Source: Sphingomonas sp. PAMC 26605 (GTDB lineage Bacteria; Pseudomonadota; Alphaproteobacteria; Sphingomonadales; Sphingomonadaceae). From it: a DNA stretch of 64,000 nucleotides. A program made the position numbers and the translations under genes. Below the pieces are notes generated by a model. The model did not search any database, had not been told where the DNA came from, and saw nothing but the letters and a program-made list of their open reading frames with translations. Where the stretch lies: NCBI RefSeq assembly GCF_000241485.1, contig NZ_JH584241.1, positions 2,534,428 through 2,598,427 of the forward strand, given 5' to 3'. Positions 8,368 to 16,507 of this stretch are shown in pieces. Numbering within the stretch: position 1 is the stretch's first letter; the number at the start of each line of letters is the position of its first letter.

Positions 8368-11300
8368 TTAGAAGCGATAGTGCGCGCCGAACACGAAGCG
8401 CCGGCCATAGTCGTAGACGTCGAGCAGCTGATTGGCGAAGCGGCCGGTCGTGCTCTGCTGGTTGTCGTTGACGTTCTGGACTTCACCGAACACGCTGACG
8501 TGCTTGTTGATGTCGTAGCTGCTCGTCAGGTCGAGCTGGAGGCTCGAATTGACGAAGGTCGGCTCCGACCCGAACTGACCGGTATTCTGCGCCTGGCCGA
8601 ACTGGAGCAGATACTTGTCGCGCCAGTTGACCGCGGCGCGGAACTGGAAGCCGTGCTTGTCGTAGAAGCCGACGAAGTTCGCCGAATTCGCCAGACCCGT
8701 CACGGCAAAGCCGGTCTGCGACAGGTTGGTCGGATCGTACGGCTTGTTGGTGTCGACGAAGGTGGCATTGGCCTGGAAGCCGAATCCGGTTTCGCCGAAC
8801 ACCTGCTGCCACGCGACCTCGACCCCGCGCACGGTGGCATCCGGTCCGTTGACCTGCTGCGTCACCGCGAAGCTGGCGAGCTGGCCGGTGGTCGGATCGA
8901 CCACACCGTTGATGGCCTGACGCGTCACGCCGCCGACGATGAAGTTGCTGACGTTCTTGAGGAAGAAATCGACCGAGAGGTACGAGTTGCGCTTGTAATA
9001 CCATTCGGCGGCGACATCGAAATTGTCGGCAAGATACGGCTTGAGGTTGGGGTTGCCGCCGGTTGCCGTCAGCGCCCCGATGCGCTGGCTGTTGCCGACA
9101 TTGAGCACCGGTGTCAGCAGGCTGAGGCTCGGGCGGGTCAGCGTACGCGATGCATCGAAGCGCACCTGGAGCTTGTCGGTGACGCCAAGGCGCACGTCGA
9201 GCGATGGCAGCAGGTATGAATAGTTGCTCCGGTTCGTGACCGACTGCACCGCGGTGTAGCCCGTATCCGGGATCGAGAGCAGCGTCGGATCGGCGGCGCT
9301 GGTGTTGAGCACCAGCGGCAGGCGACCCTGGCCGGCCGATGTCAGATGCGTATTCTCGTTGCGGACGCCCGCCGCGAAATTGAGCGGCATCCCGGCGATC
9401 TCGGTCTTGAACGCGGCGCTGAAATACAGCGACCAGGTCTGTTCCTTGATGGTCTGGACGCTGCCCGGATCGACCGCCTGATCGAAGGCGCCCGTAAACG
9501 ACGGGATGTTCGCGCCGGCGTTGAATCCCGGGATCGTCTTGGTCTGCGGGTTGCCGAGGCTGGTCAGGAAGTTCTGGAACGCAATCGGGCTGTAGACGAG
9601 CAGCGCCGGCGGAAGCGAACCCTTATAGCCCGGGATGAAGTTGCCGAGGCCGACCGTTCCCTGGAACAGGCTGGCCGGGAGCGGATTGATCCCGGTCGTG
9701 CTGCCCGACGGACCGCCATAGCCCGCATAGGCCTGCCAATAGTTGTTGGTGAAGGTGCTCTTGTTCGAAAGCTGGAACTGGTCCTCGATATATTGGCCGC
9801 CGACCTTGAGCGTGACGTCGTCCTGCTTCCACGTCGCGGTCAACCGCGCCTGCTTCAGTTCGTCGGTGTTGTTCTGGGTCTGATTGACCGCGACATGCGA
9901 TCCGATCAGCGCGGTATTGGCGTAATTCGCCATGTTCCCGCTCGGACCGTAAGCGGTCAGCACCGGGAACGCCTTGGTGCTGTCGCCCAGGATCTGCAGC
10001 CCGGTCGTCAGGCCGAGCGCGCCGCCATAGCCGATGTCACCGCTCTGGCTGCCGATCGTATCCTTGTCCGGGTTGAGCCAGCTCTTCGAATAGGACAGAT
10101 CGCCGTCGAGCGTGAAGTGTTCGCCCACGTCCCATTTGACGTTGCCGCCGATCTGGTTGGTCTGGAGCACCTGGGTGTTGATCTGCGCCCCGAAATCGGT
10201 CGGCGTTCCGGTCTGGGTGAAATTGGTCGGCTGGCCGTTCTTGTCGAGCACGACGTTGCGCAGCGCGCCCTGATTGAACCAGAAGCCGACGTTGTTGACG
10301 TCGGTGACGACGGTCTGGCGCGAGAAATTGTCGTCGATCGTGACCATCAGGTCTTCGGACGGGTGCCACTGCAGCGCGATGCGGCCGTCGTAGCGTTCGT
10401 CCTTGGTCGATTCCTTGTTGATCAGATATTGCTGCGGGAAGAAGCCGGCGATCGTCTGGCGGTTGCGCGAATCGGCATAGGCAGCGCTCGTCGCGTCGCT
10501 GGTCGGCGCGCAGTTCGTGCTGGTCGTGCCCTGCAACTGGCACGGCGCGTAAAAGCCACCCGGCCAGCCCTGCACCGAAACCCGGTTCGAATCGGTGTCG
10601 CGGCGCGTGTAGATGAAGTCGGCGAGCACACCCAGCGTGTTGTTCGCGAACGTGTCGCTCAACAGCAGACCGGCGGTGGGGACGACGTCGCCCGAGCGAT
10701 CCTGGATCGAACCCGAGCCGCTGGCGGCCAGCCGGAAGCCGGGATGATCGAACGGCTTGGGAAATTCGATATTGACCGTCGCGCCGATCGAGCTCGCGGT
10801 GAGCGACACGTCGGGGGTCTTGAGCACGCTCAATTGTCCGATGAAATCGGATCCGACGGTCGAGAAGTCGATCTGGCGGCTGCCCGTGCCGGTCGAGATG
10901 CGGCGGCCGTCGTACAGCGTGGTGTTGAAATCGCCGCCGAAGCCACGGACGGTGATACCCGTCGCTTCGCCGCGCGTGCCGGCGCGCTGGATCGACACGC
11001 CCGGCAGGCGCTGGAGCGACGCCGCGACGTTCGAATCGGGGAACTTGCCGATATCCTCGGCCGAGATGGCATCGACGACGCCGGTCGCGTTGCGCTTGAT
11101 GTCGAGGTTGCGCTGGAGCGAGCCGCGCAGACCGGTGACGATGATGTCCTGCGACGTGTCGTCGACGGTGTTGCTCTTGGCGGTGTCGGGCGCCGTCACG
11201 GCGTCCTGCGGCGTGCCGGCCTGGCTCGCGGAAATCGCGTTTGCGGTGGCAGGAACGGCGGGTTGCACCGGCCCGGCTTGGCCGGCTTGCGCATTCTGAG

Positions 11301-11427
11301 CGTCGGTCGATTGGGCGGACGCCGGGTCGGCCAAGACCAGCGCGAATAGGCTGGTGGCGCTTACCAGCACCCACTTGCGGCGCTGCGAGTTCGACGGTCG
11401 TCCAAGCCCTTGTACGGTTACGCGCAT
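8368..11427 (-). CDS. TonB-dependent outer-membrane receptor
   Basis: A 1019-residue receptor for energy-dependent uptake of a ligand, here probably an oligosaccharide. The signal peptide ends at PASAQ near residue 38, followed by a low-complexity Ala/Gln/Thr linker. The plug begins at DIIVTGLRGSLQRNLD, with AEDIGKFPDSNVAASLQRLPGVSIQR and ITVRGFGGDFNTTLYDGR. The rest is a 22-strand-type barrel ending in the aromatic residue F (AHYRF). The frame opens at 11472, but ATG 11427 follows AGGAGGGG and starts the signal peptide. A 12-of-14 xyl-box match lies at 11536 in the region shared with the divergent sapC gene. Ligand identity is inferred from neighbours. Confidence 0.9.
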   Translation of the reverse strand: MRVTVQGLGRPSNSQRRKWVLVSATSLFALVLADPASAQSTDAQNAQAGQAGPVQPAVPATANAISASQAGTPQDAVTAPDTAKSNTVDDTSQDIIVTGLRGSLQRNLDIKRNATGVVDAISAEDIGKFPDSNVAASLQRLPGVSIQRAGTRGEATGITVRGFGGDFNTTLYDGRRISTGTGSRQIDFSTVGSDFIGQLSVLKTPDVSLTASSIGATVNIEFPKPFDHPGFRLAASGSGSIQDRSGDVVPTAGLLLSDTFANNTLGVLADFIYTRRDTDSNRVSVQGWPGGFYAPCQLQGTTSTNCAPTSDATSAAYADSRNRQTIAGFFPQQYLINKESTKDERYDGRIALQWHPSEDLMVTIDDNFSRQTVVTDVNNVGFWFNQGALRNVVLDKNGQPTNFTQTGTPTDFGAQINTQVLQTNQIGGNVKWDVGEHFTLDGDLSYSKSWLNPDKDTIGSQSGDIGYGGALGLTTGLQILGDSTKAFPVLTAYGPSGNMANYANTALIGSHVAVNQTQNNTDELKQARLTATWKQDDVTLKVGGQYIEDQFQLSNKSTFTNNYWQAYAGYGGPSGSTTGINPLPASLFQGTVGLGNFIPGYKGSLPPALLVYSPIAFQNFLTSLGNPQTKTIPGFNAGANIPSFTGAFDQAVDPGSVQTIKEQTWSLYFSAAFKTEIAGMPLNFAAGVRNENTHLTSAGQGRLPLVLNTSAADPTLLSIPDTGYTAVQSVTNRSNYSYLLPSLDVRLGVTDKLQVRFDASRTLTRPSLSLLTPVLNVGNSQRIGALTATGGNPNLKPYLADNFDVAAEWYYKRNSYLSVDFFLKNVSNFIVGGVTRQAINGVVDPTTGQLASFAVTQQVNGPDATVRGVEVAWQQVFGETGFGFQANATFVDTNKPYDPTNLSQTGFAVTGLANSANFVGFYDKHGFQFRAAVNWRDKYLLQFGQAQNTGQFGSEPTFVNSSLQLDLTSSYDINKHVSVFGEVQNVNDNQQSTTGRFANQLLDVYDYGRRFVFGAHYRF

Positions 11428-11461
11428 CGTAATCCCCTCCTGAAGTTTATCATTGTGTCGT

Positions 11462-11486
11462 CTCCTGCACATCGTTGATGCAGGAG
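11462..11486. repeat. Inverted repeat in the leader of the TonB receptor gene
   Basis: CTCCTGCA and TGCAGGAG form an 8-bp perfect inverted repeat separated by 9 nt, 35-60 nt upstream of the receptor start. It could be a leader hairpin in the mRNA or a dyad operator. No known family is recognised. Confidence 0.4.
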
Positions 11487-11535
11487 GTCGTGCAGTGCCG
11501 CGCCAGATCAGTGAACTGGATCAAGCTTACGAATG

Positions 11536-11549
11536 TGGTATCGCTACCA
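11536..11549. promoter_or_regulatory. LacI-type operator (xyl-box-like) between TonB receptor and sapC
   Basis: TGGTATCGCTACCA consists of TGGTA and TACCA arms around TCGC. On the minus strand, TGGTAGCGATACCA matches 12 of 14 positions of the recalled xyl-box. It lies about 109 nt from the receptor start and 135 nt from the sapC start, so it could control both divergent units. Confidence 0.6.
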
Positions 11550-11683
11550 AACGGCGGATGCAAGCAGATTTGTCCGTGTAAAGCATTTTGCATCCGCGCC
11601 CCTTGCGAGATCCCCTGTCGCCTCTATTCAGGGGGGCTCGCGGCCAAGCACCGCGGACAAAAGACGATGGGAGAGGTGGTAGG

Positions 11684-12367
11684 ATGCCGGACCTGGAGCT
11701 ACTCAGCTCGCAGCTTCACGCGGGGTTGCGCGTCGCCGCGCCGGCGGCGCGAGGTCGCCATTTCATTCCGATCGTGCTCGCCGAGTTCGAGCGGGTGGCG
11801 GCGCGATCCCCGATCTTCTTCTGCAAGAACGCCGAGACCGGCGAATTTTATGCCGGCACCGTGCTCGGCTTCAAGCCGGGCGAAACCGTGGCGCTGGACG
11901 CTTCCGATTCCGCCGACGCGGACCAGTTGTTCGACGTGGTGCGCGCCGGGTTCTATATCGTGCAGGACGATATCGCGATCGACCCGCAGCATGCGCGGTT
12001 CGGGTCGGGCGTCGGCGAGGCGCTGTTCGAGGACGGTGATCGACCGGCGACCGCGCTGCGTCGGGTCCAGCGCGCGCTCGGGCAGTTGCATGCCGGGCTC
12101 GGGCACACCGAGACCTTCCTCAAGCGGCTGCTCGCGCTCAAGCTGATCGAGCCGATCGACCTGTCGTTCCAGTTCGACGATGGCGACCGGCTGGTGCTCG
12201 ACGGACTTTACACGATCAGCCGCGACGCGCTTGCCGATATCGACGATGCCGTCGCGGTGGAACTCTTCCGCGATGGGCATCTCGCGGCGATCTACGCGGT
12301 GATCGCCTCGCTGCACCACATGACGCGGCTCGCGCGGATTCGTAACGACAGCCTCTCCGCCGGATAA
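11684..12367 (+). CDS. SapC family protein
   Basis: A 227-residue protein of the SapC family (named after an S-layer-associated gene; molecular role not settled). Recognisable stretches are HFIPIVLAEFERVAARSPIFF near the N-terminus and GFKPGETVAL. There is no signal peptide or membrane segment. The frame opens earlier, but ATG 11684 is the natural start, with a purine-rich GGGAGAGGTGG tract upstream. Its TAA stop overlaps the ATG of the next gene (TAATG), so the two are translationally coupled. The set TonB receptor, halogenase, SapC and cupin recurs in polysaccharide loci of Caulobacter, Xanthomonas and sphingomonads, which supports an accessory role in glycan use. Confidence 0.8.
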   Translation: MPDLELLSSQLHAGLRVAAPAARGRHFIPIVLAEFERVAARSPIFFCKNAETGEFYAGTVLGFKPGETVALDASDSADADQLFDVVRAGFYIVQDDIAIDPQHARFGSGVGEALFEDGDRPATALRRVQRALGQLHAGLGHTETFLKRLLALKLIEPIDLSFQFDDGDRLVLDGLYTISRDALADIDDAVAVELFRDGHLAAIYAVIASLHHMTRLARIRNDSLSAG

Positions 12368-13383
12368 TGGCGCAAGACTCGCCTCGGCTCGCCACGCTCG
12401 ACGGCGCGTCGATCGACAGTGTGCGCTTCGATCGCCTGGCTGCGGCGTGCGAGCCCGTCGTCCTGCGCGGACTGTGCCGCGACTGGCCCGCCGTGGCGCA
12501 GGCGGCCGTGCCCGAAGCGCTCGGCGCCTATCTCGCGCGCTTCGACGCTGGGCGTTCGGCCGAGGCATTCGTCGCGGAGCCCGTTGTCGGGGGGCGCTAC
12601 GCCTATTCCGACGATCTCGCCGGCTTTAACTTTTCGCGCGAAACGATGCGTTTCGCCGAGGCGCTCGAGCGCATCTTCGTCGCCGCGCGAACGCCGCAGA
12701 GCCCCTCCGTCTATGTCGGTTCGCTGCCGACCGACGCCTATCTGCCAGGGTTCGCCGAGGAAAATCGGTTGTCGGTGCTTGCCGGCAGCGTCGTCCCGCG
12801 GATCTGGATCGGCACGGCCTCCGCAGTGGCATGCCATTACGACACGTTCGACAATATCGCCTGCGTGGTGGCCGGGCAGCGGCGCTTCACGCTCTATCCG
12901 CCCGACGCGATCGCCAACCTCTATGTCGGGCCGATCGATCATACGATGGCCGGGCAGCCGATCAGCCTGGCCGCGAGCGCGGCGCCGGGGGATCCGCGCT
13001 ACCCCGATTTCGCGGCGGCCCGGCCGCGCGCGCTGACCGTCGACTTGGCGCCGGGCGACGCGCTCTATCTGCCCAAACTGTGGTGGCATTCGGTCGAGGC
13101 GACGGCGCCGTTCAACGTGCTGGTCAATTATTGGTTCGACCGGTTCGCCAGCGGCCCCGACCAGCCCTATACCGCGATGCTGCTTGCGATGATCGCGATC
13201 GCCGAGCGTCCCGCGCCCGAGCGCGCGGCATGGCGCGCCTTCTTCGATCATTACGTCTTTCGTCCCGACGGGCATCCGCTCGCGCATCTTCCTGACGCAC
13301 AGCACGGCATCCTCGGGCCGTTGCGCGAGGGCAATTACGGCCGGATCCGCGCGCTGGTGATGAAGTTGCTGCGCGGCGGGTGA
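12367..13383 (+). CDS. Cupin-like (JmjC/FIH-type) Fe(II) oxygenase-like protein
   Basis: A 338-residue cytoplasmic protein with a cupin_8/JmjC fold. Metal-ligand candidates are His and Asp in ACHYDTFDNIACVVAGQRRF and the distal His in LPKLWWHSVEA, the usual HxD...H arrangement. Relatives hydroxylate protein side chains or act on small molecules using 2-oxoglutarate. Here the substrate is unknown. The start overlaps the sapC stop by one base. Together with SapC and the halogenase it forms the accessory set seen next to TonB receptors. A link with modification of the halogenase product or of a surface protein is speculation. Confidence 0.8.
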   Translation: MAQDSPRLATLDGASIDSVRFDRLAAACEPVVLRGLCRDWPAVAQAAVPEALGAYLARFDAGRSAEAFVAEPVVGGRYAYSDDLAGFNFSRETMRFAEALERIFVAARTPQSPSVYVGSLPTDAYLPGFAEENRLSVLAGSVVPRIWIGTASAVACHYDTFDNIACVVAGQRRFTLYPPDAIANLYVGPIDHTMAGQPISLAASAAPGDPRYPDFAAARPRALTVDLAPGDALYLPKLWWHSVEATAPFNVLVNYWFDRFASGPDQPYTAMLLAMIAIAERPAPERAAWRAFFDHYVFRPDGHPLAHLPDAQHGILGPLREGNYGRIRALVMKLLRGG

Positions 13384-13425
13384 CACGCGCGGGCGAACGC
13401 CGGGGCCATTGACGCACTCCATCAT

Positions 13426-13436
13426 TAGACGGACAA
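13426..13436. promoter_or_regulatory. TAGnC[A/G]GACAA motif upstream of the CE1 esterase / GH27 pair
   Basis: TAGACGGACAA matches TAGTCGGACAA at 10 of 11 positions. It lies 46 nt before the esterase start in the short gap after the cupin gene. Companion sites are at 4839 and 23997. Confidence 0.4.
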
Positions 13437-13481
13437 GACCCGAAAGCGCTGGGAGCGCGCGGTGGGCGAGGGGTGAGACGG

Positions 13482-14585
13482 ATGCGGATCGGTAATAGCG
13501 GGCGGGCATCGGTGCGGGGCTGCGCGATGCTGGCATTGGCGAGCGCCGCCGCGCTGCTGCTCGGCGCGGCGCCGGGGATCGCGCAGGTGGCGACGCATGT
13601 CCCACCGCCCGTCGCCGGCGCAGCCGCGGTGACGGTCGCGCGGATCAAGGTCCATGCGCCGAGCATCGTCGGCAATCTCGAGGGCGAATCGGCCGAGCGC
13701 GACGTGCTCGTCGTGCTGCCGCCGAGCTACGCTGCCGATTCGCACCGTCGCTATCCCGTGCTCTACGCGCTGCACGGGTATTCGATCGGCGCCGAACAAT
13801 GGATCGGCGAGATCCACGTGCCGCAAACGATCGAGGGCGCGTTCGCCAAGGGCGCGCCGGAGATGATCGTCGTGCTGCCCGATTCGAAGACGCTGCATAA
13901 CGGCTCGATGTATTCGAGTTCGGTCACCACGGGCGATTTCGAGACCTTCATCGCGCGCGATCTCGTCGCCTATGTCGACGCGCATTATCGCACGATCCCC
14001 GACCGGCGCAGCCGCGGGCTCGCCGGCCATTCGATGGGCGGCTATGGCACCGCGCGGATCGGCATGCGTCATCCCGAGGTGTTCGGCGCGATCTATATGA
14101 TGAGTCCGTGCTGCCTGTCGGCGCGCGACGCGACGCAATTCGATCCCAAGGCGGGCGCGACGCTGGAGGCGGTGCGCACGCGCGAGGCGGCGGCTGCGCT
14201 CCCGTTCCTGGCGCGTGCGCAGTTCGCCAGCGCCGCGGCCTGGTCGCCCGACCCGCAGAACCCGCCTTTCTATCTCGACCTGCCGACCCGGAACGGGGTC
14301 GTCCAGCCCGACGTCGTCGCCAAATGGGCCGCCAACGCGCCGCTCGCGTTCCTCGACCAATATGTCGGCAATCTGCGCCAGTATCGCGCGATCGCGATCG
14401 ACGTCGGCGACCAGGACGGGCTCAAGGGCGATGCCACCAAGCTGCACGAAGCGCTCGATCGCTACGGCATCGCCAACAGCTTCACCGTCTATCCCGGCAC
14501 GCACACCAGCGATGTCGCGGTGCGCTTCCAGGATTTCGTGCTGCCCTTTTTCGGCAAGGCGCTCATGACCAAGGCGACCCGCTGA
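13482..14585 (+). CDS. CE1-type secreted esterase (feruloyl/acetylxylan esterase-like)
   Basis: A 367-residue alpha/beta hydrolase of the esterase-D/CE1 group. The signal peptide ends near GIAQ. Family motifs are YPVLYALHGYSIG, the nucleophile elbow GLAGHSMGGYG, and the late His in YPGTHTSDV. CE1 enzymes cleave ferulic or acetic acid esters from arabinoxylan. GTG 13473 is also possible, but ATG 13482 sits 8 nt after GAGGGG. Its TGA overlaps the ATG of the GH27 gene (TGATG), so the two form a coupled operon. Confidence 0.82.
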   Translation: MRIGNSGRASVRGCAMLALASAAALLLGAAPGIAQVATHVPPPVAGAAAVTVARIKVHAPSIVGNLEGESAERDVLVVLPPSYAADSHRRYPVLYALHGYSIGAEQWIGEIHVPQTIEGAFAKGAPEMIVVLPDSKTLHNGSMYSSSVTTGDFETFIARDLVAYVDAHYRTIPDRRSRGLAGHSMGGYGTARIGMRHPEVFGAIYMMSPCCLSARDATQFDPKAGATLEAVRTREAAAALPFLARAQFASAAAWSPDPQNPPFYLDLPTRNGVVQPDVVAKWAANAPLAFLDQYVGNLRQYRAIAIDVGDQDGLKGDATKLHEALDRYGIANSFTVYPGTHTSDVAVRFQDFVLPFFGKALMTKATR

Positions 14586-16483
14586 TGCGCCGTACGTCGT
14601 TGCGGCTCTGCGCCGGGGCCCTGCTGGCGGCCTCGGCGCCGGCACTCGCGCAGACCGATCCGCTCGTGCCGACCGGCCGCTGGAGCGCGTATCAGGACGG
14701 CGCGACCACGCTTCCGCCGATGGGCTGGAGCAGCTGGAACGCATTCTATGAAGACGTGAGCGAGGAGAAGGTGCTCGCCTCGGCGAAGATCATCGTCGAT
14801 TCGGGGCTCGCGGCGAAGGGCTATCGCTATATCGATGTGGATGACGGCTGGTGGCTCAAGCGGCGCCAGCCCGACGGGCGCATGCTCATTCGCACCGCGA
14901 CCTTCCCCTCGGCGGCGGGAACCGGGGGCGAGACGAGCTTCAAGCCGTTCACCGACCGGCTCCACGCCATGGGGCTCAAGGCCGGCATCTATTCCGACAT
15001 CGGCCGCAACACCTGTGGCCAGGTGTTCACCTCGATTATGCCCAACATGCCGGAAGGCAGCGTGCTCGAGCGCGAGGTCGGCCTGTACGGCCATGTCGAT
15101 CAGGACATCGCGCTGTATTTCCGCGATTGGGGCTTCGACCTGATCAAGGTCGACGGCTGCGGCGTGCGCGGCCTGCCGGCGAGCGAGCCGCGCGTCAGAT
15201 CGGGTCAGTATCGCGCGTTTCCGCCGCTGGTCGATGTCGAGTCGGTCGGGCACAGCGATATCGCCGCGGTGCGCGGCCTGTACGAGGCGGTCGACACCGC
15301 GCTCAAACGCTACAATCCCGACAAGGATTTCGTCTATTCGATCTGCCTGTGGGGCGCCGCCGACGTGCGCGCCTGGGGCAAGGACGTCGGCAGCATCTCG
15401 CGCACCAGTGAGGATATCTCGCCGAGCTGGTCGCGGATGCTGCACAATTTCGACAGCGTCTCGCGCCGTGCGCTGTACGCGCATCCCGGATCGTGGAACG
15501 ATCCCGACATGCTGTTCATCGGCACCGGCGATTTCGATCCGCAGCATCAGGCCGAGGCGCAGTCGCACTTCGCCTTATGGGCAATGGAGAACGCGCCGCT
15601 GTTCATCGGCTACGATCTGCGCAAGGCGCCGAAGGCGATGCTCGACCTGCTCGGCAATGCGCGGATCATCGCGCTCGACCAGGACCCGGCGGGCAATCAG
15701 GCGGTGCTGGCCTATGATTCCGACGACGTGCAGATCCTCGTCAAGACGCTGGCCAGCGGTGACAAAGCGGTGGCGATCTTCAACCGCACCGCTGCCGCTG
15801 CCGAGGCGGTGCTGACGGCGGATCATCTGAAATTCACCGGCGATGCCGACATCGCGCTCGACGATTTGTGGCAGGGCACGGGCATCCGCTTCCGTGGCGA
15901 GCGCAAGTTCGCGCTCGCGCCGCATCAGACGCTGCTCTTCACCGCGCACGGCACGCGCACGCTCGCGACCGGGATGTACCTTTCCGAGCAACCCGGCAGC
16001 GTCAATCCCGCAGTCGACGGCGTCACCGTGCCCGAGCACGAGCCGCTGATCCATCGCGGCATCCTGCCGTGGCGTGGTACGCGCGGCGACGGCGACCATC
16101 CCCGTTACGGCGGCTGGGGCGGGGCACAGCCCGATGGCACGCCCTATGGCGAGACGCTGCAAGTCGCCGGCCGGCGCTTCACCACGGGGATCGGCGCGCT
16201 TGCCAATTCGCGGATCGAGGTGCGCAACCACGGTTTTGCGACCTTCTCGGCGCTGGTCGGCGTCGATGATTCGGCGCGCGATCGCAGCCAGCCTGTCCGC
16301 TTCGCCGTCTATGCCGACGGCAGGCTGCGCGGCCAGTCGGCACCGATGCGTTTCGGCGATCCAGTCGTGCCGCTGCGCGTCGACGTGCGTGGCGCCAAGA
16401 TCATCGAGCTGGTCGCGCGCACGCCGAGCGCGATGCGCTTCCCCGACCCGGTGAGCTGGTCGGAGGCGGCGCTGCTGCGCTGA
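14585..16483 (+). CDS. GH27 family alpha-galactosidase with C-terminal NPCBM-like domain
   Basis: A 632-residue secreted enzyme removing terminal alpha-galactose (or, in some GH27 members, beta-arabinopyranose) from side chains. Signal peptide residues 1-22. GH27 hallmarks are MGWSSWNAFY (46-55), YIDVDDGWW, nucleophile D190 in LIKVDGCG, and acid/base D277 in SRTSEDISPSW, followed by WNDPDML. After the small beta-sandwich, residues from about 530 to the end look like an NPCBM carbohydrate-binding module (TTGIGALANSRIEV, RFAVYADGRL). The start is set by overlap with the esterase stop. It converges with the GH9 gene, 24 nt away, with no clear terminator between. Confidence 0.88.
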   Translation: MRRTSLRLCAGALLAASAPALAQTDPLVPTGRWSAYQDGATTLPPMGWSSWNAFYEDVSEEKVLASAKIIVDSGLAAKGYRYIDVDDGWWLKRRQPDGRMLIRTATFPSAAGTGGETSFKPFTDRLHAMGLKAGIYSDIGRNTCGQVFTSIMPNMPEGSVLEREVGLYGHVDQDIALYFRDWGFDLIKVDGCGVRGLPASEPRVRSGQYRAFPPLVDVESVGHSDIAAVRGLYEAVDTALKRYNPDKDFVYSICLWGAADVRAWGKDVGSISRTSEDISPSWSRMLHNFDSVSRRALYAHPGSWNDPDMLFIGTGDFDPQHQAEAQSHFALWAMENAPLFIGYDLRKAPKAMLDLLGNARIIALDQDPAGNQAVLAYDSDDVQILVKTLASGDKAVAIFNRTAAAAEAVLTADHLKFTGDADIALDDLWQGTGIRFRGERKFALAPHQTLLFTAHGTRTLATGMYLSEQPGSVNPAVDGVTVPEHEPLIHRGILPWRGTRGDGDHPRYGGWGGAQPDGTPYGETLQVAGRRFTTGIGALANSRIEVRNHGFATFSALVGVDDSARDRSQPVRFAVYADGRLRGQSAPMRFGDPVVPLRVDVRGAKIIELVARTPSAMRFPDPVSWSEAALLR

Positions 16484-16507
16484 CCTTGCAGGGTGTGGCC
16501 CCGGCGA

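Noticed and set aside
9346..11349. 667-codon plus-strand frame opposite the TonB receptor
   Set aside because: Antisense shadow without domains or a ribosome-binding site.
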